Notes: a model not told the origin generated them from the sequence alone. DNA of 55,217 bases from Clostridiales bacterium (GCA_014799505.1 JAAVHV010000012.1:1-55217), one strand, 5' to 3'. Shown: positions 34,899 to 43,346, counted from the stretch's first letter. Translations and numbers: made by a program.

Positions 34899-35945
34899 TC
34901 AATTTTCGGTTTCAAAAAGCACCTCATAGTCATAATTGCTTACATAGTCCCGCAGCAGCCCAAGAAACTGCCGGTAGTCCTCTTTGGTCAGCTGTCCCGT
35001 CTCCGCCAGCAGGCACCGGGCCACATGGGCGGTCACCATGCCGGAGCAGTGGATGGAGTCGGTGTAGTTGTTCAGATCGCTGACAGCCCGGGAATAGAGG
35101 AAGCTATAGAGGGCCACGTTGTCGTACTCCACCAGCCGTCCGGCGGCGTACTCCACCGCCGTGAGGATGGCGTCACGGGTGCCCTCCCGGGTGACCTTGT
35201 CCCAGTACAGCATACTGTACGGCGGGAACCAGATGGAAAACTGAACGTCCGGATGCTGTTCGATCCAGCCGCACACCACATCCAGATTTTCCTCCGCCAC
35301 GTCCAGATAGGCGTCGGACGGAAGCACCGTATCGCTGATCTCCGGCCGGGGGTAGCCCGTCAGGGCGCTGGCCCGGGAGAAGATATACGTCCCGTCCCAC
35401 ACATACGCCTCGTCCAGGGTCACCATCTCGTCCGTATCCCGGCGCAGCCAGCTGCGCATGGCCTCCTGGTAGGTGTCGGCGTTGAGCAGATATTCCACAT
35501 CGTCCAAGGGGTTGATGTTGTAGAGATAGCTGGGCAGCTTTACCGTCCGCTGGCTGTCCGGCCGGATCACGATATTGGGATCCAGGCAGAAAAAGACCCG
35601 ATCCAGCTTGGGATGGGTGCGGAACGCCAGGCGCAGGGCCGTGTCAAACTCGGAGATCCACCCGTCGGGGAAGGTGATCTTCAGCGTCTTTTCCCCCAGC
35701 CCCTCGGTGAACCAGCTGGCCCGGTAGTTGGCCACCAGCGAGGTGCCCATAACCACAACGGAATAGTCCTGGTGCCGGATGAGTCCGGGCATCTGGTAGC
35801 GCTGGTTGTCAAAACGGGCGGTCTCGCCCTCGTCCAGCCCGCCCAGCACAAAGAAGGGATCAATGGTGGACAGCAGCAGGATCAGAATCCCAAAGCAGGC
35901 CAGGACGCCCGAGACCACCCCGATAAAGAAGTGCTTGGTTTTCAC
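34899..35945 (-). CDS. SGNH/DltD-like membrane-anchored acyl-transfer partner
   Basis: 348 aa with one N-terminal helix (about 7-29) and an extracytoplasmic domain. The nucleophile motif appears as VVMGTSLVANY (GTS in place of GDS), the oxyanion region as FCLDPNI, and the C-terminal Asp/His dyad as TDSIHCSGMV. The layout is that of DltD/AlgX/PatB partners of MBOAT enzymes, which complete acyl transfer onto a surface polymer. The MBOAT gene ends 18 bases upstream. The polymer and acyl group are unknown; without dltA or dltC, D-alanylation of teichoic acid is unlikely. Confidence 0.8.
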   Translation of the reverse strand: MKTKHFFIGVVSGVLACFGILILLLSTIDPFFVLGGLDEGETARFDNQRYQMPGLIRHQDYSVVVMGTSLVANYRASWFTEGLGEKTLKITFPDGWISEFDTALRLAFRTHPKLDRVFFCLDPNIVIRPDSQRTVKLPSYLYNINPLDDVEYLLNADTYQEAMRSWLRRDTDEMVTLDEAYVWDGTYIFSRASALTGYPRPEISDTVLPSDAYLDVAEENLDVVCGWIEQHPDVQFSIWFPPYSMLYWDKVTREGTRDAILTAVEYAAGRLVEYDNVALYSFLYSRAVSDLNNYTDSIHCSGMVTAHVARCLLAETGQLTKEDYRQFLGLLRDYVSNYDYEVLFETEN

Positions 35946-35963
35946 GCCGCTCCCCTCTTCCCT

Positions 35964-37412
35964 TTAAAAATTCGCATAGATGAAGGTATCCACCCCTGAG
36001 AAGAAAATGACGGACACCACCAGGCACAGCACACACAGCACAGCCCTCCACACCGCGGGGCGGAACTGCTTCGTCTGCGCCAGGGGATTGGGACAGGCCA
36101 GCAGCGCCAGCCCCGCCGGAACGGCCATCAGCGGCGCCCAGTAGATCAGCGCCCTGCCCCCCTCCTGGAGCCGGCTCTGGAGATAGACCAGGGCGTTGCA
36201 GATCACCGTCATGGGCAGCGCGCCGGCAAACTCCTTACTGGGCAGCCCCCAGCCGGGCCGGAACAGCCCGCCCAGCAGGGCCAGCGCCTGGCCCACGCTG
36301 TCCGCCCGGAAAAACACCCAGGCGATGTTGACGAACAGGAAGGTGAGCAGCCAGGCCAGGGGTTTGGGCAGGGAAAGCTTTCCCTTCAGCAGACGCTCGG
36401 CCACCTGGGCCCCGCCGTGGAGGGCGCCCCAGACGATGAAGCCCCAGCCCGCCCCGTGCCACAGGCCGGACAGCAGGAAGATGAGCATGATATTGCGGCA
36501 AGTGACCGCCGTTCCCTTGCGGTTGCCCCCCAGGGGGATGTACACGCACTGGCGGAAGAACCGGGACAGGGTGATGTGCCACCGGCCCCAGAAGTCCTTG
36601 ATGGACACGGCCTGGTAGGGGCTGTTGAAATTCACCGGCAGCTCCACGCCCATCATCCGGGCCATGCCGGAGGCCATGTCGCAGTAGCCGGAGAAGTCAA
36701 AGTAGATCTGCAGGGTGTAGCACAAAATAGTGAGGGCGCAGTCCATGGGAGCCAGCGACCCAACCCGGGCAAAGCCAAAGTTGGCGCCGTTGGCAAAAAC
36801 CGCCGCCAGCAGCACCTTTTTGGCCAGGCCCAGGGCAAAGCAGTACAGCCCCGCCGCCAAGTCGTCCCAGGAGAAGGGGGCGGGGCGGCGCAGCTGAGGG
36901 GCCAGCTCCCCCACCCGTGTGATGGGGCCGCAGGTGGCGGTGGCGAAAAAGGTGAGGCAGCAGGCGTAGTCCAGGGGGGACACGTCCGCCCCCACCTGCC
37001 CATCATAGCAGTCCCGCAGCCAGAAAAGCTGCTGGAACGTGACGAAGGACAGCCCCAGGGGCGCCAGCCACGCCGGGGGCGTGAAAAGCCCCTCCAGCGG
37101 CGTCAGGGACAGCAGGAAGCCGGTGTACTTGAAAAAGGCCAGCACCGCCAGCAGCAGCGCCGCCCCCGCCCACAGCAGGGGCCTCCCCCGGGATCGATCC
37201 CGGGCGATGCGGCGGCCCAGCCAATAGCTCGCCGCCCCCTCGCCCGCCAGCACCGCAAGCGACAGGGGCGACCCCCAGCCGCAGAACAGCACCCCGGCGC
37301 ACAGCAGGAACGCCCGGGCGGCCTGGTTCCCGGCCCGCCCGTTCAGCACCCGCCACGCGATCAGCACCACTGGCAGATAGGCCAGCACAAACAGATGGCT
37401 TTGTACGTTCAT
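35964..37412 (-). CDS. MBOAT-family membrane O-acyltransferase (AlgI/PatA-like)
   Basis: 482 aa with about ten or eleven helices. It has the MBOAT core SIKDFWGRWHITLSRFFR, YIPLGGNRKG and LLSGLWHGAGWGFIVWG with the catalytic His. Members such as AlgI, PatA and DltB move acyl groups across the membrane onto cell-wall or exopolysaccharide hydroxyls. It starts eight bases after the XRE regulator and is followed by its SGNH partner, forming a compact surface-modification operon. Confidence 0.93.
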   Translation of the reverse strand: MNVQSHLFVLAYLPVVLIAWRVLNGRAGNQAARAFLLCAGVLFCGWGSPLSLAVLAGEGAASYWLGRRIARDRSRGRPLLWAGAALLLAVLAFFKYTGFLLSLTPLEGLFTPPAWLAPLGLSFVTFQQLFWLRDCYDGQVGADVSPLDYACCLTFFATATCGPITRVGELAPQLRRPAPFSWDDLAAGLYCFALGLAKKVLLAAVFANGANFGFARVGSLAPMDCALTILCYTLQIYFDFSGYCDMASGMARMMGVELPVNFNSPYQAVSIKDFWGRWHITLSRFFRQCVYIPLGGNRKGTAVTCRNIMLIFLLSGLWHGAGWGFIVWGALHGGAQVAERLLKGKLSLPKPLAWLLTFLFVNIAWVFFRADSVGQALALLGGLFRPGWGLPSKEFAGALPMTVICNALVYLQSRLQEGGRALIYWAPLMAVPAGLALLACPNPLAQTKQFRPAVWRAVLCVLCLVVSVIFFSGVDTFIYANF

Positions 37413-37420
37413 GGCGTTCC

Positions 37421-38125
37421 CTACCGGGTATTTTCCAAGTGGCTTCCCATCTCGCCGTTGACCCGCTCGCCGCAGGTGTGGACGATCTGGAGCAGGGACT
37501 GGTAGGTCCCCGGATAGGCCGCTTTCATGGCGTCGTGGTCAAGCGGCGGGAACTTGGCGTCCTTGCCGGGGTTGGCCAGCGCCTGGGTGTACTCCGCCTC
37601 GCTCATCAGCAGATCCGCCCGGGGCAGCCCCGCCAGGAACCACTCCTCGGGCACGTTGAAAAAGCCGTCGTTCTCGTTGCCGCTGGCCCGGTGAAGGTGG
37701 CGGAAGAGAATGTATACCGTGGTAGACAGGTAGTTTGCCGCAGCCCGGATGGCCTTTTTGCTGCCCACCTTGCTGAGCAGGTCGAACAGCAGGCCCACGG
37801 AATTGACCACCAGCTTTTTGGAGAGCGTGGCCAGCACGGAGCCCTGCAATACGTTGTCCCGCTCGTCGGACACGTCATAAAGGGTGTCCGCGTCCAGGAT
37901 GGTGGTGCCGTCCCGGCTGAGGGTGCGGCCTAAGAGAAAATCGGCGGACACATTATAAAAGTCGCAGGCTTTGACCACAAACATCAGGCCGGGCTCACGC
38001 GCTCCGTTCTCATAGTGGGAAAGCAGTGCCTGGGATATGCCCAGCGTCTTGGCGGCCTGCCGCTGAGAAATACCCTTCTCCTGCCGCAGCAGGGAGAGGG
38101 TTCGTGCGAAATCAGGGTTTGTCAT
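37421..38125 (-). CDS. XRE-family transcriptional regulator with unknown C-terminal domain
   Basis: 234 aa from ATG 38125 (GGGGGAG upstream). The N-terminal HTH_3 domain (about 5-65) has LRQEKGISQRQAAKTLGISQ, then LLSHYENGAREPG and the ADFLLGRT ending. The C-terminal 160 residues are helical, with no ligand domain I recognise. It is first gene of the XRE-MBOAT-SGNH run, so it probably regulates that operon and itself. Confidence 0.88.
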   Translation of the reverse strand: MTNPDFARTLSLLRQEKGISQRQAAKTLGISQALLSHYENGAREPGLMFVVKACDFYNVSADFLLGRTLSRDGTTILDADTLYDVSDERDNVLQGSVLATLSKKLVVNSVGLLFDLLSKVGSKKAIRAAANYLSTTVYILFRHLHRASGNENDGFFNVPEEWFLAGLPRADLLMSEAEYTQALANPGKDAKFPPLDHDAMKAAYPGTYQSLLQIVHTCGERVNGEMGSHLENTR

Positions 38126-38223
38126 CCTGATCTCCCCCTTTCCTATGGTTGCTTCGCGGGATAAAACCATGCAAACGGGCCCCCTCCTTTGCCAGGAGCG
38201 GACCCGACAACACAGCAAGTTAT

Positions 38224-38252
38224 AGTATAGCGGGGAAAATACGTTTTGTAAA
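38224..38252 (-). promoter_or_regulatory. Promoter of the XRE-MBOAT-SGNH-lepA run
   Basis: Minus strand: TTTACA (38252-38247), 17-base spacer, TATACT (38229-38224). The -10 lies in a CTATACTATA near-palindrome, a plausible regulator site. Confidence 0.75.
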
Positions 38253-38318
38253 GAGTTCATGCTCTGGAAAGCGCGAGAAAAATCCCAAGGATTTTTTGTG
38301 ATTTTGCCCATATGCCTC

Positions 38319-38347
38319 TTGAAAAAGAGGCCGGTCAGTGTTAAATT
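38319..38347 (+). promoter_or_regulatory. Candidate promoter of pta
   Basis: TTGAAA (38319-38324), 17-base spacer, TAAATT (38342-38347). The -35 overlaps a small inverted repeat (GCCTCTT/AAGAGGC). Confidence 0.5.
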
Positions 38348-38424
38348 AGATAACAGCATGACATACAAATCAGGGTGGCCGGAACACATTTCCCCGATCC
38401 GCCCCAATTGGAGGGACACCGTTT

Positions 38425-39402
38425 ATGTTCAGACTGATGATCCAAAAGCTGAAGAACAATCCGAAGAAAATCGTGTTTACCGAGGGCGAGGATCCCCGCA
38501 TCCTGGAGGCCGCCGCCCGTCTGCTGTCCGGCACCTTCCTCACCCCCATCCTCATCGGGGATCCCGAGAAGATCTATAAGGTCGCGGACGAAGAGTGCCT
38601 CAACGTCAGGGATGTCACCATCCTCCAGCCCCACACCTACGACAAGATGGACGAGATGGTGGCTAAGATGGCGGAGCTGCGCCGCGGCAAGATGACCGAG
38701 GAGCAATGCCGCGAGGCCCTGCAGCAGGGCAACTACTTCGGCACCATGCTGGTGGCCATGAAGGAGGCCGACTGCCTGCTGGGCGGCGCCACCTACTCCA
38801 CCGCCGACACCGTGCGCCCCGCCCTCCAGCTCATCAAGACCAAGCCGGGCAATAAGATCGTGTCCTCCTGCTTCATCCTGGTCCGGCCCAACGCCACCGG
38901 CGGCAACATGGTGCTGGCCATGGGCGACTGCGCCATCAACATCGACCCCAGCGAGGACGATTTGGTAGAGATCACCCAGGAAGTGGCCCAGTGTGCCCGC
39001 CGGTTCGGCGTAGAGCCCAAGGTGGCCATGCTGTCCTACTCCACCATGGGCTCCGGCGCGGGCCCCGTGGTGGACAAAATGCGCAATGCCCGCGATAAGC
39101 TGAAGGCCCTGGATCTGGACTTCCCCGTGGACGGCGAGTTCCAGTTCGACGCCGCCGTGTCCCCCACCGTGGGCCGGCTGAAGGCCCCCTCCTCCAGCGT
39201 GGCAGGCCGGGCCAACACTTTCATCTTCCCGGACATCACCTCCGGCAACATCGGCTACAAGATCGCCCAGCGCATGGGCACCTTTGATGCCTACGGCCCC
39301 ATCCTGCTGGGCCTGAACGCCCCCATCAACGACCTGTCCCGGGGCTGCAACGCCCTGGAGGTCTACTCCATGGCCATCATCACCGCCGCGCTGGCTGATT
39401 GA
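38425..39402 (+). CDS. pta: Phosphate acetyltransferase
   Basis: 325 aa, the short Firmicutes form. It has KIVFTEGEDPRILEAA, LLGGATYSTADTVRPALQ, SSCFILV, AMGDCAIN, MLSYSTMGSG and GRANTFIFPDITSGNIGYK. It converts acetyl-CoA and phosphate to acetyl phosphate for ATP-yielding fermentation. ackA is not in the window. A phosphate butyryltransferase is less likely, given these Pta-specific blocks. GGAGGG lies nine bases before the ATG. Confidence 0.94.
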   Translation: MFRLMIQKLKNNPKKIVFTEGEDPRILEAAARLLSGTFLTPILIGDPEKIYKVADEECLNVRDVTILQPHTYDKMDEMVAKMAELRRGKMTEEQCREALQQGNYFGTMLVAMKEADCLLGGATYSTADTVRPALQLIKTKPGNKIVSSCFILVRPNATGGNMVLAMGDCAINIDPSEDDLVEITQEVAQCARRFGVEPKVAMLSYSTMGSGAGPVVDKMRNARDKLKALDLDFPVDGEFQFDAAVSPTVGRLKAPSSSVAGRANTFIFPDITSGNIGYKIAQRMGTFDAYGPILLGLNAPINDLSRGCNALEVYSMAIITAALAD

Positions 39403-39404
39403 TA

Positions 39405-39441
39405 GAAAGCGCCCTCTGCCGCTGGCAGAGGGTGCTCTTTT
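39405..39441. terminator. Bidirectional terminator between pta and the arginase gene
   Basis: Thirteen-base arms AGCGCCCTCTGCC/GGCAGAGGGTGCT with a short loop and TTTTA. Confidence 0.85.
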
Positions 39442-40312
39442 ACTTCAGCTTGTCCGAAACCATCCGCAGGATGCCCATCAGGGCGTCCAGGTCTTTTCCC
39501 ACGGGATCCATGGTCGGATTATATTCCACACACTCAAAGGAGCAGGTCAGCCCGGTGTCCAGCACCGCGCCCAGGATCCGCTCCACCTGGGCAACGCTCA
39601 GCCCATCCGGGATGTTGTAGCCGGTGGCGGCAAATTCCGCCGGATTCAGCACGTCCACGTCAAAGCTGATATGGACGCGCTTCCCCGCCAGGGCGGGCAG
39701 CACCTCGTCCAGCACGGCCTCCAGCCCCCGCTCCCGTACCTCGTCCGCCGTGTGCAGATGGGCCCCTACCCGCTCCACAACGCCGTACTCCGGCGGGTCG
39801 ATGCTCCGCGCCCCGATGAAGTGCAGGTTCTCCCCCAGCAGGTTCACCTTCCGCTTCCCCACGGTCAGCGCATCGCAGCACAGCCCGCAGGCCGCCGCCA
39901 GATCCATGCCGTGGATGCAGCCGCTCTCCGAGGTCTGATCCGTGTTGATGTCGGTGTGGGCGTCCACATACACCACCGCCAGCTCCTCCGGGCCGTAAAA
40001 CTCGCCCAGCGCCGCCAGGGTGCCCATGGCGCAGGAGTGGTCGCCCCCGATGACCACCGGGTACTCCCCCCGCTCCAGCGCGTCCAGCGTATTGGCCCGC
40101 AGGCGGCGGCACACCTCCATCACCGTGTCCAGATGGCGCAGGCCGTCCGGCCAGGAGGCGCAGGGCGCCAGCTTCTCCATAGGCAGCAGGCGGGCGCCTC
40201 CGAACAGATCGGGGAGCCCAGCCTGTACCAGCGCGTCAAAGGCCCCCTCGCTCCCCCGGGTGGGCGAGCCGCAGGAGACCGCCGCCTCCACCAGCGCAAA
40301 TCGACGCCCCAT
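39440..40312 (-). CDS. Arginase/agmatinase/formiminoglutamase family ureohydrolase
   Basis: 290 aa. Manganese ligands are visible: His in IGGDHSCAMG, DAHTDINT (D-x-H-x-D) and SFDVDVLNP (D-x-D). The third motif differs from the common SFDVDALDP by Asn in place of Asp, and the following GTPxPGG-like turn reads TGYNIPDG. The C-terminal Glu lies in FECVEYNP. It probably hydrolyses arginine or a related guanidino compound to urea. The substrate loop is divergent, so agmatine or another guanidine is possible. A GGAGG site fits either ATG 40312 or the GTG one codon earlier. Confidence 0.82.
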   Translation of the reverse strand: MGRRFALVEAAVSCGSPTRGSEGAFDALVQAGLPDLFGGARLLPMEKLAPCASWPDGLRHLDTVMEVCRRLRANTLDALERGEYPVVIGGDHSCAMGTLAALGEFYGPEELAVVYVDAHTDINTDQTSESGCIHGMDLAAACGLCCDALTVGKRKVNLLGENLHFIGARSIDPPEYGVVERVGAHLHTADEVRERGLEAVLDEVLPALAGKRVHISFDVDVLNPAEFAATGYNIPDGLSVAQVERILGAVLDTGLTCSFECVEYNPTMDPVGKDLDALMGILRMVSDKLK

Positions 40313-40352
40313 CACGTCCGCCTCCTTTTCTAGGGGGCTAAAGCCCCCAAAT

Positions 40353-40385
40353 GAAAAAACCGTCTGCCCCTGGCAGACGGTTTTC
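40353..40385 (-). terminator. Terminator of rpsT
   Basis: Thirteen-base arms AAAACCGTCTGCC and complement with a CCT-type loop, ending in T-rich sequence on the minus strand. A second small hairpin (GGGGGCT/AGCCCCC) lies at 40334-40348. Confidence 0.88.
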
Positions 40386-40394
40386 AGATTGCCT

Positions 40395-40658
40395 TTACGC
40401 CAGCTTGTTCAGCTTCAGGGTCATGGCGCTCTTCTTGTTGGCAGCGTTGTTGCTGTGCAGCAGGCCCTTCGCGGCGGCCTGATCCACAGCCTTGACGGCC
40501 ACCTTATATGCGGCATCGGCCTCGCTGCGGTTGCCGCCGGCCACCGCGGCCTCAAACTTCTTCAGGTTGGTCTTGAGCGCGGACTTCTGCGCCTTGTTCT
40601 GAGCGGCCTTCGTCGCATTGACCAGGACACGCTTCTTGGCAGACTTGATATTGGGCAA
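40395..40658 (-). CDS. rpsT: 30S ribosomal protein S20, TTG start
   Basis: 87 aa, the family length. It begins (L/M)PNIKSAKKRVLVNATKAAQ and ends KKSAMTLKLNKLA. The start codon is TTG at 40658, six bases after AGGAGGTG. The only nearby alternative in frame, a GTG, overlaps that ribosome site, and S20 homologues begin PNIKSAKKR. E. coli rpsT also uses UUG, where the weak start is part of S20 feedback control. A similar role is plausible here. Confidence 0.96.
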   Translation of the reverse strand: MPNIKSAKKRVLVNATKAAQNKAQKSALKTNLKKFEAAVAGGNRSEADAAYKVAVKAVDQAAAKGLLHSNNAANKKSAMTLKLNKLA

Positions 40659-40768
40659 ACCAAACACCTCCTCCGATCTATAGATTGTTTTCCTGATACG
40701 GTTTCCCGTCGCAGATATGTATTCTAACATTTAAAGAAGAAAATTGCAACACTTATTTTCATTTTTTC

Positions 40769-40797
40769 GCATAGAAACTTTCCGGGCGCAGAAAATA
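40769..40797 (+). promoter_or_regulatory. Tentative sigma-F/G-type promoter of gpr
   Basis: GCATA (40769-40773), 17-base spacer, GAAAATA (40791-40797). The -35 fits the forespore consensus GHATR but the -10 is poor. gpr is a sigma-F/sigma-G gene in Bacillus. Confidence 0.35.
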
Positions 40798-40848
40798 GGA
40801 GCAATTGGCCCCAGCGGCCACAACATTTGGTAGAGAGGAGCGCTTTAA

Positions 40849-41745
40849 ATGACGCAGCGCCGCACCGATCTGGCCGTAGAGGCCCACCAGCTCTGGCGGG
40901 AGGGGGCGCGGGATGCCGCCGCCCTCACCGGCGTCCGGGCGGAGGAAGGCAGCCGGGAGGGCTTCCCGGTGACCACCGTGACCATCACCAGCCCCGAGGG
41001 GGCCGAAGCTCTGGGCAAACCCCAGGGCGTGTATATTACCATTGAACTGAGCGGCCTGCTCCGCCGGGAGGAGGGAGCCTTCGCCCGGGCGGTGGCGGCG
41101 GTGGCGGACTCGCTGCGCCCCCTGCTGCCCCAGGACGGCGCCGCCCTGGTGGTCGGCCTGGGCAACCGGGCGGTGACCCCCGACCTCATCGGCCCGCTGT
41201 GTGTGGATCATCTGCTGGTCACCCGCCACCTGGTGGAGCAGGTGCCGGAGCACTTCGGCGACCTGCGCCCGGTGGCCGCCGCCGCCCCCGGCGTGCTGGC
41301 CTCCACCGGCATGGAGAGCAGCCTGGTGGCCGAGGCCCTCACTCGGCGGCTCAAGCCGTCCTGTGTCATCGCCGTGGACGCTCTGGCCTCCCGCTCCCTG
41401 GACCGGCTGTGCCGCACGGTGCAGCTGTCCGACACCGGGGTCATCCCCGGCTCCGGCGTGGGCAACCACCGCCACCCCCTGAACCGGGACAGCCTGGGGG
41501 TGCCGGTATTCACCGTGGGAGTGCCCACCGTGGTTGACGGGGCCACCCTGGCCCTGGATCTGCTGGAGCAGGCGGGACAGACCGATTTGGACCGGGACGA
41601 CCTGCCCGCTGGAAATGGCTTTTTCGTCACCCCACGGGAGGTGGACAGCCACGTGGCCGACCTGGGCAAGGTGCTGGGCTACGCCGTCAGCCGGGCCCTC
41701 AACCCGTCGCTGACGGTGGACGATCTGGATATGCTGCTGGCATAG
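40849..41745 (+). CDS. gpr: Germination protease GPR
   Basis: 298 aa, shorter than the roughly 370 aa Bacillus enzyme. Landmarks: RRTDLAVEA at the start (the propeptide cleavage region and catalytic Asp area), YITIELSGLL, VVGLGNRAVTPDLIGP, the GVLASTGMESS block, CVIAVDALASR and GSGVGNHRHPLN. The enzyme degrades small acid-soluble proteins during spore germination. It marks the organism as a spore-former and sits next to rpsT, as in Bacillus. Confidence 0.95.
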   Translation: MTQRRTDLAVEAHQLWREGARDAAALTGVRAEEGSREGFPVTTVTITSPEGAEALGKPQGVYITIELSGLLRREEGAFARAVAAVADSLRPLLPQDGAALVVGLGNRAVTPDLIGPLCVDHLLVTRHLVEQVPEHFGDLRPVAAAAPGVLASTGMESSLVAEALTRRLKPSCVIAVDALASRSLDRLCRTVQLSDTGVIPGSGVGNHRHPLNRDSLGVPVFTVGVPTVVDGATLALDLLEQAGQTDLDRDDLPAGNGFFVTPREVDSHVADLGKVLGYAVSRALNPSLTVDDLDMLLA

Positions 41746-41814
41746 TAGAGTAGCGCTGAGCCGTCGTGAGCAGGCGAAGCGTGGTCACATCGCGTATTCT
41801 GACAATATTTTCGG

Positions 41815-41843
41815 TTGCTCTTCTCCGCAAGTTTTGGTATACT
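41815..41843 (+). promoter_or_regulatory. Promoter of the YihY gene
   Basis: TTGCTC (41815-41820), 17-base spacer, TATACT (41838-41843), 31 bases before the ATG. Confidence 0.65.
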
Positions 41844-41874
41844 TTCCCCATTGCATGACGAAGGGGACAAGCCT

Positions 41875-42738
41875 ATGAAACAAATGCTGGACAAGCTGCT
41901 GCGCGCCCACCCGCCCATCCGCTTTGCGACCGATGTGGTGGACGTGTACTTCACCAAGCGCGTCAGCCGGGCCGCGGCGGAGCTGGCCTACTTTCTCATC
42001 CTCACCTTTTTCCCTATTATGATCTGCATCTCCGCCTTCGTCAATGAGCTGCACCTGGATCTGGCCGCCCTGGTGGAGCAGGCAGATCCCTTTCTGCCGG
42101 AGGGGGTACTGGTTCTCTTCCGGGACTACCTCGTCTATATCGACACCAATCAGTCCACTGCCATGCTGCTCACCGGCGTATTCCTCACCGTGCTGTTCGC
42201 CTCCGCCGCCGTGCGTGGGCTGATGAACATCATGCACGAGCTGTACGGCCGGGCCACCTTCCGTGGATTGTGGCAGTTGGTGGCCAGCATCCTGTTCTCC
42301 GTGCTGCTGCTGGCCACCATCTACCTGTCCCTGGCGGTGGTGGTCACCGGCAACTGGTTCTTCCATCTGCTGGGCCAGGTGCTGAGGCTGGAAAACCTGG
42401 TGGAGCAGTCCGGCGCCTGGCAGTCGGTGAAGTACCTCCTGCTGCTGGCCATGGTGTTCCTGTTCATCCTGCTGCTCTACCGCTTCGCCGCCCCCCTGGA
42501 CAACCCCCGGCCCCCGGTGGTGCCCGGCGCACTGGCGGCATCGGCGGCACTGGCCATCGCGTCCATGATCTTCTCCATCCTCATGGGCAATTCCACCCGG
42601 TACTCCCTGATTTACGGCTCCTTGGCCTCGGTCATCATCCTGCTGGTGTGGCTGTACCTGTGCGGCAACATCCTCATCATGGGCAATGTAGTGAACTATG
42701 TCCTGTTTATCCATCGCCGGGAGCGTGACCGCGCATAA
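41875..42738 (+). CDS. YihY/BrkB family membrane protein
   Basis: 287 aa with six hydrophobic helices. It has the typical start of the family, RVSRAAAELAYFLILTFFP, a middle RFAAPLDNPRPPVVPGALAA and the late YGSLASVIILLVWLYLCGNI block. The family was long called ribonuclease BN in error; its transport or envelope role is not settled. The ATG at 41875 follows AAGGGG. Monocistronic. Confidence 0.9.
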   Translation: MKQMLDKLLRAHPPIRFATDVVDVYFTKRVSRAAAELAYFLILTFFPIMICISAFVNELHLDLAALVEQADPFLPEGVLVLFRDYLVYIDTNQSTAMLLTGVFLTVLFASAAVRGLMNIMHELYGRATFRGLWQLVASILFSVLLLATIYLSLAVVVTGNWFFHLLGQVLRLENLVEQSGAWQSVKYLLLLAMVFLFILLLYRFAAPLDNPRPPVVPGALAASAALAIASMIFSILMGNSTRYSLIYGSLASVIILLVWLYLCGNILIMGNVVNYVLFIHRRERDRA

Positions 42739-42761
42739 AATCCCGCCTTCCGCGCACACTA
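42733..42761 (+). promoter_or_regulatory. Sigma-G-like promoter before the small unknown gene
   Basis: GCATA (42733-42737), 17-base spacer, CACACTA (42755-42761), close to the forespore consensus GHATR / CATnnTA, with one mismatch in the -10. The -35 overlaps the yihY stop codon. It suggests late forespore expression. Confidence 0.5.
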
Positions 42762-42798
42762 TCCCCCGGCGGGTACATACGAGGGGGAGGCGCGGTGT

Positions 42799-43263
42799 AT
42801 GTGGCAGATCGGCGTGTGGGAGCGGGACGAGGGACTGGCGGAGCGGGTGAGCCGTCTGGCGGAGGGCACCCAGACTTTGGTGCGGGCCTGCCGCCATCCG
42901 GCGCTGCTGGCGGGGCTCACCCTGGATCTGCTCATCGTCTCCCCCGGCGCCACCGGCTGGGCAGGGGCCGGAGCCCTCAACTGCCGCACCGCCCTGCTCC
43001 CCGGCGGGCGCTCCGCCCTGACCCGGGCCCTGCCCGCGGGCGTGGTGCTCAGCTACGGCGCGTCCAGCCGAAACACCCTCACCCTGTCCAGCCTGGACGG
43101 GCAGCGGGCCTCGGTGGCGGTGCAGCGGGAGTTCATCGACCTGGACGGCAAAGCCGTGGACCGGCAGGAGCTTGTCCTGCCCTACGACGGCGGCCCCCCC
43201 GACCTGCTGCTGGCGGAGGCGGGGGCGGCGCTGCTGCTGGGGCGGCTGGCGGAGGAAACCTGA
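42799..43263 (+). CDS. Unknown small protein, possible sporulation gene
   Basis: 154 aa; not recognised. The ATG follows GAGGGGGAGG. It has no signal peptide or strong membrane helix. It has an alpha-rich first third (WERDEGLAERVSRLAEG), then a beta-rich middle with LTLDLLIVSPGATGW and VVLSYGASSRNTLTLSS, and ends in a short amphipathic helix rich in Leu/Ala. The pattern is that of a small globular cytoplasmic protein. The sigma-G-like promoter and the gpr neighbourhood hint at a forespore role. It ends at its own terminator. Confidence 0.75.
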   Translation: MWQIGVWERDEGLAERVSRLAEGTQTLVRACRHPALLAGLTLDLLIVSPGATGWAGAGALNCRTALLPGGRSALTRALPAGVVLSYGASSRNTLTLSSLDGQRASVAVQREFIDLDGKAVDRQELVLPYDGGPPDLLLAEAGAALLLGRLAEET

Positions 43264-43270
43264 ACATGAG

Positions 43271-43297
43271 GAAAGCGGCCCAGGGGGCCGCTTTTTA
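43271..43297 (+). terminator. Terminator of the small unknown gene
   Basis: AAAGCGGCC/GGCCGCTTT arms with a CAGG-type loop and T5. Confidence 0.88.
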
Positions 43298-43311
43298 TGG
43301 GCAAATACCTC

Positions 43312-43340
43312 TTGCATTTTCCCCCGCAATCGGATAGAAT
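43312..43340 (+). promoter_or_regulatory. Promoter of the structured leader and SLH protein 2
   Basis: TTGCAT (43312-43317), 17-base spacer, TAGAAT (43335-43340). The predicted transcript starts near 43347, about 300 bases before the coding start. Confidence 0.7.
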
Positions 43341-43346
43341 GAGGGT

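Noticed and set aside
33828-35999. 723-codon plus-strand frame across lepA and the SGNH gene
   Set aside because: Overlaps two well-supported genes; low-complexity composition.
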